Positions 1-12,342 of a stretch of DNA of 64,000 bases are shown piece by piece. The stretch is from Ulota crispa (taxonomy: Eukaryota > Streptophyta > Bryopsida > Orthotrichales > Orthotrichaceae). The notes beneath the pieces are model-generated. The model worked only from the letters and a program-made list of their open reading frames with translations. It made no database searches and was not told where the DNA came from. Location of the stretch: NCBI GenBank assembly GCA_963920765.1, contig OY987242.1, positions 33,814,002 to 33,878,001 of the forward strand. Direction: 5' to 3'. Positions within the stretch are counted from its first letter, which is position 1; every line of letters begins with the position of its first letter. Both the position numbers and the translations under genes were made by a program.

Positions 1-586
1 ACCACACCTTCCATCTTAGTGTACAAAGTGCTGGTCTAAGCTATCTTGGCTTTTCCATAAAAATTGCAAACTTGAGGAAACAAGGAGATTGCCTTCCTTG
101 GCATATCACAACGTTTCAATTACTTTCAAGACCAACAATAATTCCGTGTTACTAATTGAAGGTCCAATAGCGCAGAGACTTCAGTCTACTAATGATGGAG
201 GCTCTAGTTGTGGAGGTTTTGAAGGGGGCTTTAAAAGGACCAAAAATCATAAAGTAATGGGAAAATAAGGATGAGATATACTTTTGGTTTACATGAAAGT
301 AAAAAAAAGGTGGGGCTATTAATACCCATCAAGCTAATACCTTTTCCTACTCGACTTTTATTATTAGTATCATATACACAAGTTGTTTCAATTAGAGTGC
401 TCTGCATTAATGAGGCTAACTTGCACTAACGGCTCTAAAATCGTTCGATCATTTTGAACCAACCATGTGAAGTCACAAAAACAATGCACAGATGTTCTTA
501 AATGGGTCACATTTTCCTCCCACAAAGCCAGGTTCAAACAGAGGGTTGCCTCGAGCCAATCAGTTCAACACCCCTAACAAGAAAAC

Positions 587-985
587 TTGGAAAGCCGATC
601 TCCAGCTTATGCTGTCTCATTACGGCTGTTGACATCTTCTAAGAAGATGAAGAATCGCCAAATGAAGCTTCCACCTCGCCTGACTTGGAAGTCAACACGG
701 CGGCTGCAAATGAGAGCACGTTTGCAAGCTCAATTTCTTGTATGTACACTACTCGTTATCCTAAAATGTAGTTCATGTTGCAGAACCTTAAAGTGCATGT
801 ATGCTTATAGGGCTTCTCTTTGGTGTGGATGAATCTCCATGTTTTGATTATGTTAAAGATATCTTTTAACTTCCAATTGTTTTCAGGTTCCAATGCGTAG
901 AGTTCTCACGACCCTGTTGACAAGCTTTACACCTCGCCATCGAAACAATGCTGTGAGAGCGGCAGAACCAAAACTGCTAAACTAA
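587..985 (+). other. possible spliced gene fragment
   Basis: A stretch with more coding-like composition than its surroundings. A reading frame open from 587 to 739 meets a donor GTATGT at 740, and an acceptor TTTTCAG ends at 886. Joining them keeps the frame (CTT then GTT) to a stop at 983-985. No protein family is recognised. In another frame, 638-735 reads as an acidic Ser/Thr/Glu-rich segment, so the true frame is unclear. It could be a decayed exon pair or chance. Confidence 0.18.
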
Positions 986-1692
986 TACCGTTTTACACCA
1001 CCATTCACACTAGTTAAGAAGGCTCTTAGTTTTGCAAGGTATAGCGTCTTACTTTTTGCAAATCCATCTGTGGTCACAATCTTTTTGGTGCATTTAAGTT
1101 TCATTATTCTATGGAGGTCCTGGAATTGTTATTCTGATTTTTTAGTGTTGGTTGGAGTGTTGTGAATCGCAGCCAAAATGAAGAGTGGGAAGTTGATGCA
1201 CGCGGACTGACTAGTCTTGACAACCTTTGTCTTTGTGAAATATCTGCAAAGGAAGGTTGGATTATATGACGAGGTGTGGAAATGAACTTGTTTCCTGCTC
1301 TTTTTCTTATGGTGCTTGGTACTTTGTGATTCAAATAATTAGAGTAAATACCAACAGTGGATTTCAGAGTAGGGTAGGAGTCATGTTCAACCTTAAGTTC
1401 TTCTAGCATTGAAATGAGATGGCTAATTAAAAGTCAGGCCCATGGGGGAATGAGATGACTAATTAGAAGTCAGGCCCATGAGGAGAAGAGGATTCTCCAA
1501 CCCCACAACATAAAGGCAAGTTCTAAAACAAGTTAATTGTTCCCACTTTAGGATGAATGATTATGAACTTCCAGCATTGGAAGAGTTGTTGAAGAATGTG
1601 AGTGCACCTCATTGCTCAACAATGAGAACCTTTGGTAGTAAGAGTAGCTACTCTAAAACCCACAAATAATTACTTGACTTTTCCTTATTTCC
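986..1692. other. no gene seen
   Basis: AT-rich sequence. A short direct duplication of about 50 bp (GAGATGRCTAATTA motif, near 1412 and 1451) is the only structure noticed. Confidence 0.4.
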
Positions 1693-1840
1693 TAGAATGT
1701 CATATTTGTTAATTTGGAAAGAAACCCTGATTTTGGGAATGAACTAGGTTTAAGGTAAGCACCTTAAACCAAGTTAAATGGTTAAGGTGAAGTACAACTT
1801 GGGAATCTGGTTTTCCCAAATTAACAAATATGGCGTTCTA
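1693..1840. mobile_element. MITE, family E (148 bp)
   Basis: The ends are inverted copies of TAGAAYGYCATATTTGTTAA and the next bases continue to match (AATTTGG). Other family E copies lie near 8151-8427, 13113-13757, 15278-15535 and 61267-61453. Non-coding; superfamily unassigned. Confidence 0.65.
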
Positions 1841-3780
1841 GGGTTCTCTTCTACTCAACAAATTTGTAGTTGAATAAGTTATTAGAGGAGTTTTATTACC
1901 TTCAAAGATTCATAAATATAGGAAGGAGGAAGATTGTTGTAGCTGGTGGAATTACACTGATAATGGCTTCCTTAATTAATTGTTATTTGTGTGGCTATAG
2001 ATTTTGTATGATGGGGTACCACGTGCTGCAAACTTGGGATGTGATAAACTGTACAATCTAGGTACTCTCGGAAATAGCTAACAAAGAGGCTATTTCTATC
2101 ATTATTGATGAGGTCTTATAACTCTTTCTCGGTGGTATTGTTGAGATCCGTCCTAAAGAGTAGTAACATTTTCCAATTTCTTTCACCTCGCACTTTGAAC
2201 TCTCTTATTGCCTCCATTTAGTCCCCTTGTTTTCATGGGGAGACCATTCAATTTTCTGCTTTTAGGTTATGTTCTCCTTTATTATGAGAATTCGAAGAAT
2301 CCAAGCCTGCTTGTGGAGCCCCAATTTGCTGATTATTGGACGTCTGGTTTTGCATTGAATTGTAGTCTACTGGTCAAGGTATGTCTTGTTGACTCATTGA
2401 CATTTATGTTAAGGAACTTGCCAAAGAGTTCTTCTTACAGTGATGCTTGTTGTGGTGTTGACTGCCAGTAGTGTTGGTAGGAGTTGTCTATAGCCGAGGC
2501 CTAAATCATCTACAATTTGGATTGCTGACGCTCAAATTCGGAGGGAACTTTTTATTTGAAATCCAGATGCTGAAGCAAATTTGGACTTTCAACTAGCCAA
2601 TATTCACTTGTCTGCCAAAAAGGTAAAAATAGAGGACGCTAATTTGCGAGCGCGAAATTGTGAGCCCTGAGCAGTAAGCCAAGATTTTTGTGAGTAGGAA
2701 CAAATTTTGAGCTCAAAGTCAATAGAAAAAAAGCGGTAAGTTTTTTCAAGAGATAAAAATCTAAAACGCACTCTATGTCCACGGTTATAGGTGAATTTGG
2801 TATTCTATTAAATAATCTAGGCTCACAACTCAGGGCTCAGGCCTTGCTCACAATATAGCATTTCCCTCTCATGCCCATGCATAGTATTATACCTGCCTTG
2901 AGTATAATTGGAACATAGCACAGAGTGTGTTTTTAATGAACACAAAAAATCAGTTTCAAGCAAATAAATTTAACTCAAACTGAGGTGACCTGTAAAGAAC
3001 TTTGGTAATTTTGAGCAAGGCTTCCTAATCAATCACAAATTAATATGATAACAAACACAAGAGGCGTCTAAGTGGGATAATACAACTGATACAATGATAC
3101 TAATACTGAAAGAAGTTTGACCTCTTAACAAAATTGTTGATGTATTGAGCCTAATTCAGAGAGGGATTAGGGAGGATAGGGTGAAATAGAGTGACTAGAA
3201 TTAAGTTAGGACCAATGCTCACAACTGCCTAACATTTTAATAGAAGTCATATTGATATTTTTTTGTGAATATTAAAGAATTGAGTACGACCTGGTGTTGA
3301 TTTTGAATAATTAACACATTCAGCAGTGTGTTTAGCTAGTTGAGCTAATAACTAAAATCATATTTGGGATGAAGTTGCATGTAGGCATGGCCAAGTGGTG
3401 GGCAATGCTTAAATAGTCCCAAAGCCTAGATAAAAGGACTAAACTAGAATCAACAATTAGGAATTGCCAAGAGTTAACTTCCATGCCGGAAGTTTGGAAT
3501 TGGAAAAGCTATAGAAAATAACAAACACGTTACACAAACGTTGCATGGAAGTGTGCTGGAAAAAAATAAAATTGGCAATGATATTTTGAACCCTTTTTAA
3601 TGAGAAGCACAAGAATTTTGGGGGTCTCAATTTCTTTAAATATTAGCAAATGCGAATCACCGTGACTAACTCCAATTACCCAAGTAAATTGGTCTGACTG
3701 CAATGAACCACTAGTAAAAGACACGTCAATCAAGTTAGTCATCGACTGGAAATTAACCTTCATTTTCAAACTGGGCTCTA
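1841..3780. other. no recognisable gene
   Basis: Contains one open frame (2208-2471) with no recognised domain. Text around 2480-2620 looks weakly coding but is broken by stops. Nothing can be assigned. Confidence 0.35.
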
Positions 3781-3984
3781 TATTGATTTAGGTTGCCTTG
3801 ATAATTAGGTTGTCTTATCTTGGAAAGTTACCTCATGACTCATGACTTGGTCAGTTGAGGGCGCATACAACTCTCTCTATACTAGGCTTTTCACATGATT
3901 TACGACCTAAATATGGCTAGTTTGTTTCTCTACAACTTACTTGTTGTTGTCAAACCCTTTTAATTTAATTAATCATAATAACCA
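3781..3984. mobile_element. truncated MITE, family A
   Basis: One terminus (TTTAGGTTGCCTTG) and the subterminal CTCATGACTCATGACTTGG segment match the complete family A copies at 10661-11196 and 41721-42028. The opposite end is missing; a TTAA plus CCCTGAAGCGCC terminus of another family begins at 3985. Confidence 0.55.
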
Positions 3985-4020
3985 TTAACCCTGAAGCGCC
4001 CCAGCGACTAGATTCTAGTT
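3985..4020. mobile_element. solo end of TTAA/CCC element
   Basis: TTAA at 3985-3988 is followed by CCCTGAAGCGCCCCAGCGAC, resembling the left end of the complete element at 62811 (CCCCTAAGCGCTCAAGCGAC). No matching right end was found downstream, so this is a truncated copy. Confidence 0.45.
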
Positions 4021-6860
4021 ACTCCAAATTTCAAAGGCTTGTTTGAGGCACTTGTTGTAACTTTTTGATCTTGCTATAAACTACAATTATGAAGGCATTC
4101 AAGTTGTCCATGCCAATGGAGTAATGGTGAGGAAAGTCAAATGTTGTATAAGTGTTGCAAGAGATTTCATTGGGTGAAAGTGCAAAACACCATATGGGCC
4201 GTGCATTACAAAGAAAATGAGCCCTCCAAAAGGTTGTGAATTTTGGTTGTTCTCAATGTTAGGAACCAGCTCGTGCTCGTTGTCAAAAAAGATTTTTTCT
4301 TTTTTTGCTTTTTTCCAGATCTCTATTTCAGCATTTGTTCTGATAGAGCAACATTGGAAATTTATTAAGCAGCCATACTCTATAATAGATGAAATCTAGA
4401 CTATGGTTATTCTAGAGACTCATATACCGATTAAGAGATTCATGATATGTGGAAAATAGTTTCCAACATTCAAGAATAGCTATCTAAGATATGCTATGGG
4501 CTACGGCCTATTCATTTGAAAGCCCGTGATGCTACAAAGACCAATGAGCAAAGAAAGCTCTTTTCTTTTCTATTTTTACTTGTTCTATTCATACACAAGC
4601 TAAGTTTGCAACTTGCTAAAAAGCAACTAGCTTTTTTTGGGAATACTTGGCAGTGACCAATCCAACAAAACGGATTCGAGGCAATCCCAGGCTAGGTACA
4701 ATACGATTACAAGAGATCAGTTTATTGATGGCACTGATGCTAATTAAAGCACTAAGCCGACTATCTGGCGACAATCACTAAGCAAGCTTAGTTGTCTGCC
4801 CTAATTCGCATGGGATGCTGCATACAAACCCTGGCTGGCTACCTGTAAGCCCTAAAAAGCAGTATGTACTGATGCATGTGACGAGTTCTGATCTGGCAGT
4901 GCCTTCACCCATGATCAATTGCTTGGATACGAGGAGTACTTTCGACTAGAACCAAGATGATTGCTTAGCAATTCTATCTTTGTCTCTAAACTGAGCAATC
5001 GAGCTGCTTAAGTGGAGCTCCACCGCAAAGTGCTGATGTGAGTATTCTGTTTTGTTTTTGTATTCTTTACTTTGAATAAAAAACTTGCCATGAACGTGCA
5101 CTCTTTCGAATTTGCTTTGTTAGCAGTTGATTTAAGCACGTGTACTGTTGCTCTTACGTAAAACTCGAATACTGAGGCAAGCACTCGTAGCACTTAGACT
5201 GTTGCTTGGCTTTTTCACCGCTAATTGCGGCTGCATTCGCGAATATGCTGCTGATCAAGGCACGCAGACTGATACTGATCAAGGCAAGTAAACTGATACT
5301 TTTGATTAGAAAACACGTGATCTGACTCACAGAGTTATAACAGGCATAATAATACTCTGTATTAGAATATGGCCTCTTACTGCAGCTTCATGATGGAACA
5401 AATACTAAACGCGAATGTTCTGGCAAACTTTGTCAATGCTTACACAGCTGATACACACGCGGCGGAGCTTTCAGTACGATTAAAGCAGGTGCAACCTGGT
5501 ACATACGTGACATACGGTGTGAGTTACTCTGTGTTCTGTCAATATGGCTTCCACGACATTTAACCAGGTTTTTTGGATTTCTTTTTGATGCTGTTTTATA
5601 GGGCTTGCATGATGAAGTTTGCATGCTTGTTTCTCCAAGTTCATTTATGCGAAAACGATAACAAGTGACAGGCTGAAGACACCTCACATACGCATGAAAA
5701 CAAACTAATTGTTTGTTTTTGTGCATGGGTGCACGTGAGGCCCTTGTCCTCATAAACGATCTTGGAAAACTTGCAAAGGAGCTCTCTAAACTCCTTATTG
5801 TCCTACTTAAGAAAAAAGATTGCATAGATGCATGGTTTCTTTCAGTTACCAAGAAACCTAAATGCTATATTGAAGCCACTCTTTTCATAGATACTTATCT
5901 CTTCTCAAGGAGAAACCAGATTTTTTCTATGATATGTTTTTGCTTAAGAATGTTGAAGTTTATACTTTATTTCAACTACGATACTTGAGCTTATGAGTAC
6001 TAAACAACCTAAATGAATAAGAATGATTTGTTCAGAGTAGCGCTCTTGCAAAAGAGATGTACCAAAAGATGATTTTTTTTTTTTTTTTTAGCATATAATC
6101 TGATGTGGTCGAACTTCGACCATGCTAGCCTGCCCATGTGGAAGTGTTCCCATGTTTTGGGGGAATGGGCCTAAAGTTCCCATGGTTTTGAAGAAGGGGC
6201 CATTTCTTGGGCCTAAATCTTTTGTGATAGTGGCAAGCATATGGGCCGTGGTGGCAAGCATATGGGGTGCGATAGCAAGCAGCATTTTACAAGTTACAAC
6301 CGGTCAATATTCCTTGCAAGCTTCATTGTGTAAGCTTTTGTGGTAGCAAGAAAGTTGTTGACAAAGGTTCAAGCATGTTCTAGACCCTTATTATGGCAAT
6401 CGTCACTAATTGTGCTAGTCATTATTTTCCATGTAATAGCAATTTGAAGCCTTGAAACTTGACACAAAAGGAAGCGCAGTCCTCAATAATTTACAAGTGT
6501 GTGCATTCACATCTAATCTTGCTGCTCACAAAATTTAAGATGAATCAAGGGCTTATAGAATTTTGTAAAAATCATCAAATAGCAACTACTTATCAAAAAA
6601 TGAGATTTTGTCATCATATATTGTTTGATCAAATGTTGTAAGCTCCCTTCTCCCACAATCAATTGTTCTTATAAATTGCAAGCTATTTCTTAAGTAGGTG
6701 TTCCACTATTTTCAATGGTCACTTTTTGTGAATCATTTGATTGATTAAGATACGGTGCATCAAAGTTGTCGGTCTCCCAAAAACCTTGATTTTGGTGAAA
6801 ACAACCTGGGGCACTCAAGGGTTAATGAAATTATTGTAGTATCAATAATTATTTATATTT
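4021..6860. other. no recognisable gene
   Basis: Includes a short direct repeat (CTGATCAAGGCA, 5250-5300) and a tandem GTGGCAAGCATATGGG motif at 6228-6270. A right-end-like CAAGGG plus TTAA occurs at 6816-6825. Open frames at 5369-5563 and 5713-5988 overlap each other's antisense frames and match no family known to me. Confidence 0.35.
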
Positions 6861-7184
6861 AGGGAGAATTTTATGGATACCCTTGAAGTTTGCCATAATT
6901 GTATAGATACCCCTTAGTTATTCAAAAACTACAGGAATAGCCTTGGACCATAAATTTTAGGTTATTACTCTATTGTGCATGTCACTTCTTTCTCCCTTGT
7001 GTGTAGGTTATTTCTTTTTTGTTCTATTGCACTCCTTGCTTTAACATTGGCCATGAAGAAATTAACGTGCATAACAAAACAAACACCTAAAAATTATGGT
7101 CCAAGGATATTTGTGCAATTTCTGACGAATGAGAGATATTTGTACAAATATGACAGACTTCAGCGCGTCCATAAAATTTTCCCT
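6861..7184. mobile_element. MITE with AGGGARAATTTTATGGA ends
   Basis: The left end AGGGAGAATTTTATGGATAC and the inverse of the right end (AGGGAAAATTTTATGGACGC) match at most positions. The interior has no persuasive coding capacity. Confidence 0.6.
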
Positions 7185-7400
7185 TACATTTTTAGTGTAA
7201 AATGTCAATAATTTAGTGTGAGGCAACCTAAATTCAATGTTCAGTGTACGTTCCTCAATAAGACGCTGACCTGGCAGTAATTGACTGTCAAACTACAGAG
7301 TACAGGCCAGATTATGTGGAAATATGGCTCCAGCCGTCTTCAATAAATACATTGAAAGTCACCATTTTGAACGGAGCCGTGGCTTAAAAACCCAGCTCTT

Positions 7401-7471
7401 GCGTCGGTGGTGAAGTGGTAGAATAGTATTCTGCCACGGTACAGACCCGGGTTCTATTCTGGGCCGGTGCA
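7401..7471 (+). tRNA. tRNA-Gly(GCC)-like, probably decayed
   Basis: This 71-nt sequence follows the plant tRNA-Gly(GCC) layout. The acceptor stem pairs over seven positions (two G-U), and the anticodon loop is CTGCCAC with anticodon GCC. The T arm is damaged: the loop reads TTCTATT (T where a purine is expected) and the stem has a G-G mismatch. The D stem is also altered. With a mutated internal B box it is more likely a tRNA pseudogene or SINE head than a working gene. Confidence 0.6.
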
Positions 7472-7531
7472 TCAATAGACCCTCTCTAAGAGGCTTTGGT
7501 AAAAACCCGTAGTAAAAACCCTCTTATGAAT

Positions 7532-7612
7532 AGCTCGTACTGTCGCTCTTCGAGCGCTCCAGTATGAGCAGGTCCCGAGATCGATTCCTGGCGGCTTCTC
7601 TTTTTTTACATA
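7532..7612 (+). other. hairpin plus second tRNA-like B box
   Basis: GCTCGTACTG and CAGTATGAGC pair around an inner GCTCTTCGAGC hairpin. A B-box-like GATCGATTCC and a TCTTTTTTT run, a possible Pol III stop, follow. Together with 7401-7471 this could be a tRNA-derived SINE; that is inference. Confidence 0.4.
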
Positions 7613-8150
7613 TGGATATTTTATACACTTCTTTTTCTTCTTTCGGATACTTTATAGATCTTTTTCTTTTCAATACTTCATAGATCTTTTTCTTTTGGAT
7701 GCTTTATAGATCTTTTCTCAGTCTCATCGTAGTCATACCAACTTTACATATTATGTCACTTTTAATGCAAAGTATAAAGAATGAAGTCTCAAAAGAGAAA
7801 AGAGTATGCGAGAAATATCTCATATTGTGTTTTGTTATTGATAACATGAGATTTATCAAAATTAAAAGCTAATCCTCTTTGGGTATCCACCTCAATACAT
7901 TAGTAGAAAACAAATCCAAATTAAGGGGTGCCTACCAACACAAACACGTCCTAATTAACACAACTTTGTTCAAATTTTTCAAATCAAGACATTTAAATCA
8001 AGATAATAATGATAATTTAGATTTCATTGTCTAATAGTGATAGTGTACAAGTAATGAGAGTCTTTATTTATTTATTTTTAATGATGTTCTTGTAAAGCAT
8101 TTATTAGCTTTTTGTAATTAGTCAAGTATAAATTTTACCTGATTTGTAGC
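7613..8150. other. no gene seen
   Basis: AT-rich. A degenerate tandem ATAGATCTTTTTCTTTT motif occurs at 7620-7710. Confidence 0.4.
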
Positions 8151-8427
8151 AAGAACACCATATTCATTAATTTGGGAAGAAACACCCATTTTGGGAATAA
8201 ACTAGGTTTCAGGTGATCACCTTCAACCGAGTTTTAGGTTTCAACAGATTTTTTTTGGTACACGTGCCCTCACTTGAAAGGAGGAGTGTGTTAAGGACTA
8301 AATCTCAGTGGCTCAAACCGAATATGATACCTTTGAATCCGGCAATTAAAGGTTTAAAAAAAAACTCTAAATTTAAGGTGAAGTACAACTTGGGAATCTG
8401 ATTTTCCCAATTTAATGAATATGAAGT
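8151..8427. mobile_element. MITE, family E
   Basis: Ends CACCATATTCATTAATTTGG and, inverted, TTCATATTCATTAAATTGGG. The subterminal segments match the 1693-1840 copy on both sides, with an extra internal segment. Confidence 0.6.
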
Positions 8428-9480
8428 TAAGCTAAATGAAGACCAAAAGCCATGTAATTTTTTATGTATGTTTCCATGCCCATCTCGTGCCCATCAAGTA
8501 GTAACAAATTACCAAACGGACAAATCTAAATGTGTAATTAGGGTTAGAAAAGACTTTACAAATGGACATTTTTCTATAGAATTGGAAAGTTACATCTCTT
8601 TAAGTGGAAAAATGGTAGTTTAATTTGGTGTTCAAGATAAAATAAGTTTTCCAAGTATTGAACTTTCATACTCAATATTCTTACGTTTATACTACTTGTA
8701 CATTTTTTTATAAATGTTAGATTGGTTCAAATAACACCCATATAGATGAATTGATTGATAAATGGATGTAGATTAAAAATAGGGAAAATATAAAAAACAG
8801 GCCTGACAAATGGCCATATTTTGAAAGTAGGCTTGACATTTAAAGAATGTAAGTCCCATAAATTCAGAAACAACTTCAAGGGTTGGCATTATTAGTTATG
8901 AATGGTCCAATATTTGTCAGAGAGGAAATTGAGGAAGCCAAAGTTAGAACAAAAGGCTATTTTGATGGTCAAAGTTTGAGGGAACATTTTGCACTTTAGG
9001 TTGCTCTACACTAGTTTCTTGACGTTTTACACTATACATATATAACATAATACAGTTTACTATGTGGTGATACTTTTATTGCAATATTTTTATCACATGA
9101 ATAAATAAATTTGCATAGGTAAAAACTTGCATGAGAAAAATTGTATGGCTAATAAGTTGTAAGTGTAAAAAAATGCATGGGTAAATAATAAAAAATATAT
9201 CAAAATTGCATGGGTAAAAAAAATACTAAAAATAATTGCATGAATAACTACTACATGGGTACCAAATTTGTGTAACATATTATTTTTTGCGTGAGAAAAC
9301 AATAAAATTCCTTTTACTGTGTGGAAAAAACTCTAAGGGCATAGAACAAAAAATGCTTTACTCCAAGGGAATGTTTTGTAAAAAAGCAAATGTCTTATTG
9401 TTTGGGTAAAGTTTGAAATTGGAGTGCGCAAATCAAAAGTAAAAATTATTTTCTTGCATGGAAAATGTTTTGCGTAATTG
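8428..9480. other. no gene; degenerate AT repeats
   Basis: 9095-9300 repeats a loose TTGCATGGGTAAAAA motif about eight times. 8990-9050 is a fragment of a family A end (CTTTAGGTTGCTCTACACTAG). No coding evidence. Confidence 0.4.
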
Positions 9481-9515
9481 GGCCTAAAATCATCTTTCCG
9501 TCAGATTGACGGGTG

Positions 9516-9517
<2 letters not shown>

Positions 9518-9563
<46 letters not shown>
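9518..9563. repeat. (TA)n then (AC)n microsatellite
   Basis: Alternating TA of about 37 bp followed by ACACACACAC, directly abutting the MITE at 9566. Confidence 0.95.
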
Positions 9564-9565
<2 letters not shown>

Positions 9566-9971
9566 TAGGGAATTATCACAGTAACACCCTAAATTGCTAA
9601 CTAGACACCTCCTTTGAGCATGAAAGTGTGGTTTTTTTAATGCCAATTTTGCTGATTTTCTTTATTTGGATCAAAAGACTTATTTCATCTTTATCATTCT
9701 CAAGCTATGTTAAAAAATATAGGTGTGCTTAAATTTCAAACTAAAAATATAGGACTTTTGAGTTACTTAAAGCAAAAATATATTAAAAATAGTAGTGTTG
9801 CAATAATATTTCAAAAAAAATTTATACTTGTCATGTTTTTTTTCAAGGAGGTGATAATGTTGTGATTGAATGAATGATGGACTACTTAATAAATCAAAAG
9901 TAGCATTAAATTATCAAATTTCATGCTCATGGAGTGTCTTGTTAGCAATCTAAGGTGTCGCTGTAGTAATT

Positions 9972-9976
<5 letters not shown>
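9566..9976. mobile_element. MITE lodged in a TA microsatellite
   Basis: Left TAGGGAATTATCACAGTAAC and inverted right TAGGGAATTACTACAGCGAC are near-identical; homology runs on through GACACCT and GAGCATGAAA for about 60 bp at each side. TA repeats lie immediately outside both ends, so the element either targeted a TA run or generates one. Confidence 0.75.

Positions 9977-10051
<75 letters not shown>
9977..10051. repeat. (TA)n microsatellite
   Basis: About 75 bp of uninterrupted TA dinucleotides directly beside the MITE right end. Confidence 0.95.
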
Positions 10052-10053
<2 letters not shown>

Positions 10054-10660
10054 TTAATGATACTACAATAATTTTCATCAATTATTACTACAATAAACAA
10101 GTGAAAAAATGAACTAACAACGTTTAGGCCATAGACCATGTGAACCCTAATATTTAAAAAGTTACATTCACATCTAGGTGGCCAAGCCGTGAGTCATGAG
10201 GTAACTCTCTAGGATTGTTGGTAAGTCTTTCCTTGGTGCCATTTCTGCAGAGCTCAGCTTGTTAAAAATAGCATGTCTATCAAACTTGAAAAGAGCTCCA
10301 TTTTAGTACGTCACCTTGGAGGACGAAGCTGAAACTTGAAAGGTCCACATTTGCTTAAATCAGTAAATAAATCTGCATTAAAAATAAATAACTAGAAACA
10401 AGAGCCACAAACAAACCGTCGTGTCCACATCATGTAAACATGTAACTGAGCCAGATAAATTTCTGATCACCACCAAATCAAAGTAAATCCTGAACTTCCA
10501 CGTAATGTATACAAAAATACTCCTAAATCGTATGTCGAGAATCCACACAAAAGAGATTGCTGAACAAGCCTTCTCAATCTCCCGGGTGCAATCAAAGTTT
10601 GAACTCCACGATGATTCTGCTTCGCAAGCTGTTGCTGCAAATGGAGCTACGAATTGTGAA

Positions 10661-11196
10661 CTACACCAAATAGTGCATTTGAGTTGCTCTCACACTAATT
10701 TCTCGACATTCCACACTATTTAAATATTTATCAAGACTATAATAACTTTTGTCAGTAATTACTATGATAAACAATGGAGGAAGCAAGCACAGCAAAGGTT
10801 GGGACAAACAACAAACGTCAAAATTAAGAAGCAAGGAAGTTAAACTTTATCCAAAAATAAGAATTATTGTAGCATAAAGAGCATTGTATGCCCCTCCAAG
10901 TGACCATGGATGAGTCATGAGGTAACTTCATTAAGGTAAGGCAGCCTATTTGTTAATGTTAATCATTACTATGATAAACAATGGAAGAAGCAAACAAAGC
11001 AAAGGTTGAACTTGACAACAAACATCAAAAATTAAGGAGCAAGGAAATTAGACTCTATCCAAAAATAAGAATTATTGTAGCATAAAGAGTGTTGCATGCC
11101 CCTCTAAGTGGCCATGGATGAGTCATAAGGTAACTTTGTTTGTCAAGGTAAGGCAACCTAATTGTTAAGGCAACCTAAATGCACTATTTGGTGTAG
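10661..11196. mobile_element. MITE, family A, with internal duplication
   Basis: Left CTACACCAAATAGTGCATTT and the inverted right end are identical over about 20 bp and continue into the family motif AGGTTGCC. Inside, a segment of about 200 bp (starting ACTATGATAAACAATGGA at 10768 and 10970) is directly duplicated. Family copies also at 41721-42028 and 50235-50517. Confidence 0.75.
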
Positions 11197-11601
11197 TTTT
11201 CTTATGAACAAAAGTACGACATAGCAAGTCTCAAGAATTGTGTCATGGCATGCAACAGATAGTTTGTCTTGCTAGAGTGGGGGGTCAATTGTAAGACAAA
11301 CCTTATGGTGTAATTCTAATCTCTTGGTGCGACTTTTGAGGTTTGTCTAAGCAAGAATATGTTTTGAATAAGGTAGAACCACCCATTCCTGATCATTTAA
11401 GCTCTTGCAAGACAACACATTAGAGCAACAATGCGGCACAAATTTTTCTTTGGTGGCTTCATACAAAATATCGCAACACAAATTTTTTGGAATTTGCAAA
11501 ACTAAATTAGATACAAATTTTGAAGTGCATAAAGTGTTCAGAACCCATACACAATAACTAGACTCTCCTAATCCCAATCATAACCAAAACACTTCTTGCT
11601 C

Positions 11602-11832
11602 ACTACTCCCTAAACTAATACCTCTCTACACTAATATGCTCTATAAACTAATGTATAACACAAATCTCAATGTTAGGGCCATAATATAAAAAAACCAAGC
11701 TACCTATAATGCTATCCCAGCACTAACCTCAAGGTTACTTTATTTACACTTCCACAAAATTAACTAATAACTTACTTAAACTAATCTAGTTCTTGGAGTC
11801 CCAACCATATTAGTTTAGAGGAGTTCTATTGT
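11602..11832. mobile_element. MITE, family H
   Basis: Closely matches 48539-48767 over its length: the shared core includes ACTAATGTATAACACAAATC and CTTGGAGTCCCAACCATATT. Termini are inverted TAGAAC-CCTAAA type, better preserved in the second copy. Confidence 0.65.
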
Positions 11833-11989
11833 ACTTTCTTTTGGGACACATGTCATGACCTCAATTGTCTTAATCTTGAAAAGAGAAAAAGATATACATT
11901 CCAAGGCTTGAAAGTATGCGTTGAAAATAGCACATCCTAGACTGGTTAGGTTTGGATCCCTCGTTGGAAATAGGTGGTTCTATCTTAAG

Positions 11990-12302
11990 GGGTGGTTCAG
12001 ACTACATCCCACGTCCCATCTGACGAAGTCTCACAGGAGTGCAAAATCCCATCTTTTTGATTTAGAAAAGATAGGACTTGGGCTAAAAGATGGATCATCA
12101 AAATGCTAAACTCAATTTTGGAGTGAAGTCCCACTTTTTTTGGAGCCAAAACTTGAAATAGCGCTGCCATGTAAGCTCCATGTAAACAAGTGGGATGTGG
12201 GACTTGGGACATAGTCTGAAACGCAAAGTCCCATCTTTTGCCTCTTCGCCAAGCAGATTCTCAGATTTCATCAAATTTTAGTGGGACTTGGGACGTTCCC
12301 TA
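11990..12302. mobile_element. MITE, family B, just 3' of ERF gene
   Basis: Carries the family B signature: CCCACGTCCCATCT near the left end and GTGGGACTTGGGACG near the right, with a core (GGACTTGGGCTAAAAGATGG) shared with 16392-16773, 22190-22568 and 46498-46856. It ends about 40 bp beyond the ERF stop codon, so it may lie in the 3'UTR. Confidence 0.65.
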
Positions 12303-12342
12303 ACTTTATTAAATGCAAAGAGGAAGCGTACTTGATTGACTG

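Noticed and set aside
9942-10139. Frame encoding poly-Tyr-Ile
   Set aside because: Pure translation of the TA microsatellite.
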